Assembly (NCBI GenBank): GCA_946886325.1 | Contig: CAMPIK010000095.1 | Location: 1 to 7,972, forward strand | Origin: an uncultured Shinella sp. | GTDB lineage: Bacteria > Pseudomonadota > Alphaproteobacteria > Rhizobiales > Rhizobiaceae | DNA length: 7,972 nt | Direction: 5' to 3' | Shown: positions 7,603-7,972 of the stretch, in pieces | Layout of the letters: the number at the start of each line of letters is the position of its first letter | Numbering within the stretch: the stretch's first letter is position 1 | Notes under the pieces: model-generated | Databases searched by the model: none | Seen by the model: only the letters and a program-made list of their open reading frames with translations | What the model was told of the DNA's origin: nothing | Made by a program: the position numbers and the translations under genes

Positions 7603-7631
7603 AGTATTCCCTAAAACAGGGTCGAATGCAA
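7603..7631 (-). promoter_or_regulatory. Candidate lac operon promoter
   Basis: On the minus strand TTGCAT (7631-7626) and AATACT (7608-7603) are separated by 17 bp. The first keeps only the TTG of a -35 box, and the second matches the -10 consensus at four of six positions. Transcription would start near 7596. The -10 lies inside a small dyad (GGGA/TCCC, 7600-7611). An alternative is TTGCGA (7674-7669) with TAAAAA (7650-7645) at an 18-bp spacing, which would put the palindrome at 7639-7652 over the -10, a classic repressor position. The two cannot be separated by sequence alone. Confidence 0.35.
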
Positions 7632-7638
7632 TAATTTC

Positions 7639-7652
7639 AGTAAATTTTTACT
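7639..7652. promoter_or_regulatory. AT-rich palindrome, candidate operator for the LacI-family repressor
   Basis: AGTAAA (7639-7644), a 2-bp centre, and TTTACT (7647-7652) form a perfect 6-bp-arm palindrome. It lies in the gap between the repressor gene and lacE, in strikingly AT-rich DNA compared with its surroundings. LacI-family proteins bind compact even-length palindromes of this size, often with GTAAA-like arms; the usual central CG is replaced here by TT/AA. It is the best operator candidate in the window. Confidence 0.45.
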
Positions 7653-7682
7653 TCGTCTTTGATTCGGTTCGCAATTCCGGCG

Positions 7683-7972
7683 TCATTCCGGCTTCCGGCA
7701 ACTGTCCCGCCAGACGATTTCGGTGGCAAGCGTCACCTTCTTGCCGAGGTCGCGGCCGGCGATGCGTTCCAGCAGCAGATCGACCGCCGTCTCGCCGATC
7801 AGTTCCGCCGGGATCTTGACGGTCGAGAGCGGCGGGGCGAGAAACTGCGCGACCGGGATATCGTTGAAGCTTGCAACCGCTATGTCATCTGGGATGCGCA
7901 GGCCCAGTTCGTGGATGGCGCGATAGGCGCCGATCGCCATGTTGTCGTTGCAGGTGACGAGGCAATCCGGCG
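7683..7972 (-). CDS. lacR: LacI/GalR-family transcriptional repressor, C-terminal part (5' end outside window)
   Basis: About 95 residues of the C-terminal effector-binding half are present. The frame runs off the right edge, so the helix-turn-helix is not visible. Family landmarks are VTCNDNMAIGAYRAIHELGLRIPDD (split as CNDNMAIGA, then GLRIPDDIAVASFND), then PPLSTVKIP, GETAVDLLLERI and the ending VTLATEIVWRDSC. These match the periplasmic-binding-protein-like domain of LacI/GalR repressors, where the NDxxAxG and FND segments line the sugar pocket. The ATG visible at 7940 is internal and is not the start. The gene is codirectional with and 129 bp upstream of lacE, so it most likely represses the lac genes until the imported sugar or a derivative is present. 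The symbol is by context; the sequence supports only the family. Confidence 0.85.
   Translation of the reverse strand, partial: PDCLVTCNDNMAIGAYRAIHELGLRIPDDIAVASFNDIPVAQFLAPPLSTVKIPAELIGETAVDLLLERIAGRDLGKKVTLATEIVWRDSCRKPE

Noticed and set aside
6276..7634. 452-codon plus-strand frame opposite lacE.
   Set aside because: It is antisense to a well-supported binding protein with a signal peptide. The composition is that of a shadow frame, and it begins inside the lacE stop region.

Overview
The window is GC-rich, with strongly GC-biased third codon positions and long open shadow frames. Its gene order matches the binding-protein-dependent lactose operons of Rhizobiaceae (the Agrobacterium/Rhizobium/Sinorhizobium group). 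I infer an alphaproteobacterium of that family from gene order and protein character; no database search was possible.

Apart from the first 152 bases, every gene lies on the minus strand, so the region reads from right to left. At the right edge (7683-7972) is the C-terminal third of a LacI/GalR-family repressor whose N-terminus lies outside the window. A 129-bp control region (7554-7682) follows, with an AT-rich 14-bp palindrome, weak sigma-70-like hexamers and a small leader hairpin. Then come five genes in one direction: lacE (periplasmic sugar-binding protein), lacF and lacG (the two inner-membrane permeases, overlapping by 4 bp in an ATGA), lacZ (a 747-residue cytoplasmic GH2 beta-galactosidase starting a few bases after lacG stops) and lacK (MalK-type ATPase). 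The proposed pathway is that LacE captures lactose or another beta-galactoside in the periplasm, LacF-LacG-LacK import it intact using ATP, and LacZ hydrolyses it in the cytoplasm. The adjacent repressor probably senses the sugar or a derivative.

The lacE-lacF gap is about 140 bp, whereas all later junctions are short or overlapping. It holds two strong inverted repeats (10-bp and 9-bp perfect stems). This layout fits differential expression of an abundant binding protein over scarce permeases, and it is the most interesting non-coding structure here.

After lacK there is a 190-bp gap with weak terminator-like and promoter-like signals. A HAD-superfamily sugar-phosphatase-like gene (846-175) follows, with a TTG start behind a good ribosome binding site. 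It converges, 22 bp apart, on the plus-strand tail of a PAP2-family phosphatase that enters from the left edge (1-152).

No tRNA, rRNA, insertion sequence, CRISPR array or phage feature was seen, and there is no gene-free stretch longer than 300 bases. I found no convincing new biological system. The window reads as an intact, well-organised lactose uptake and hydrolysis operon with some noteworthy regulatory structure.
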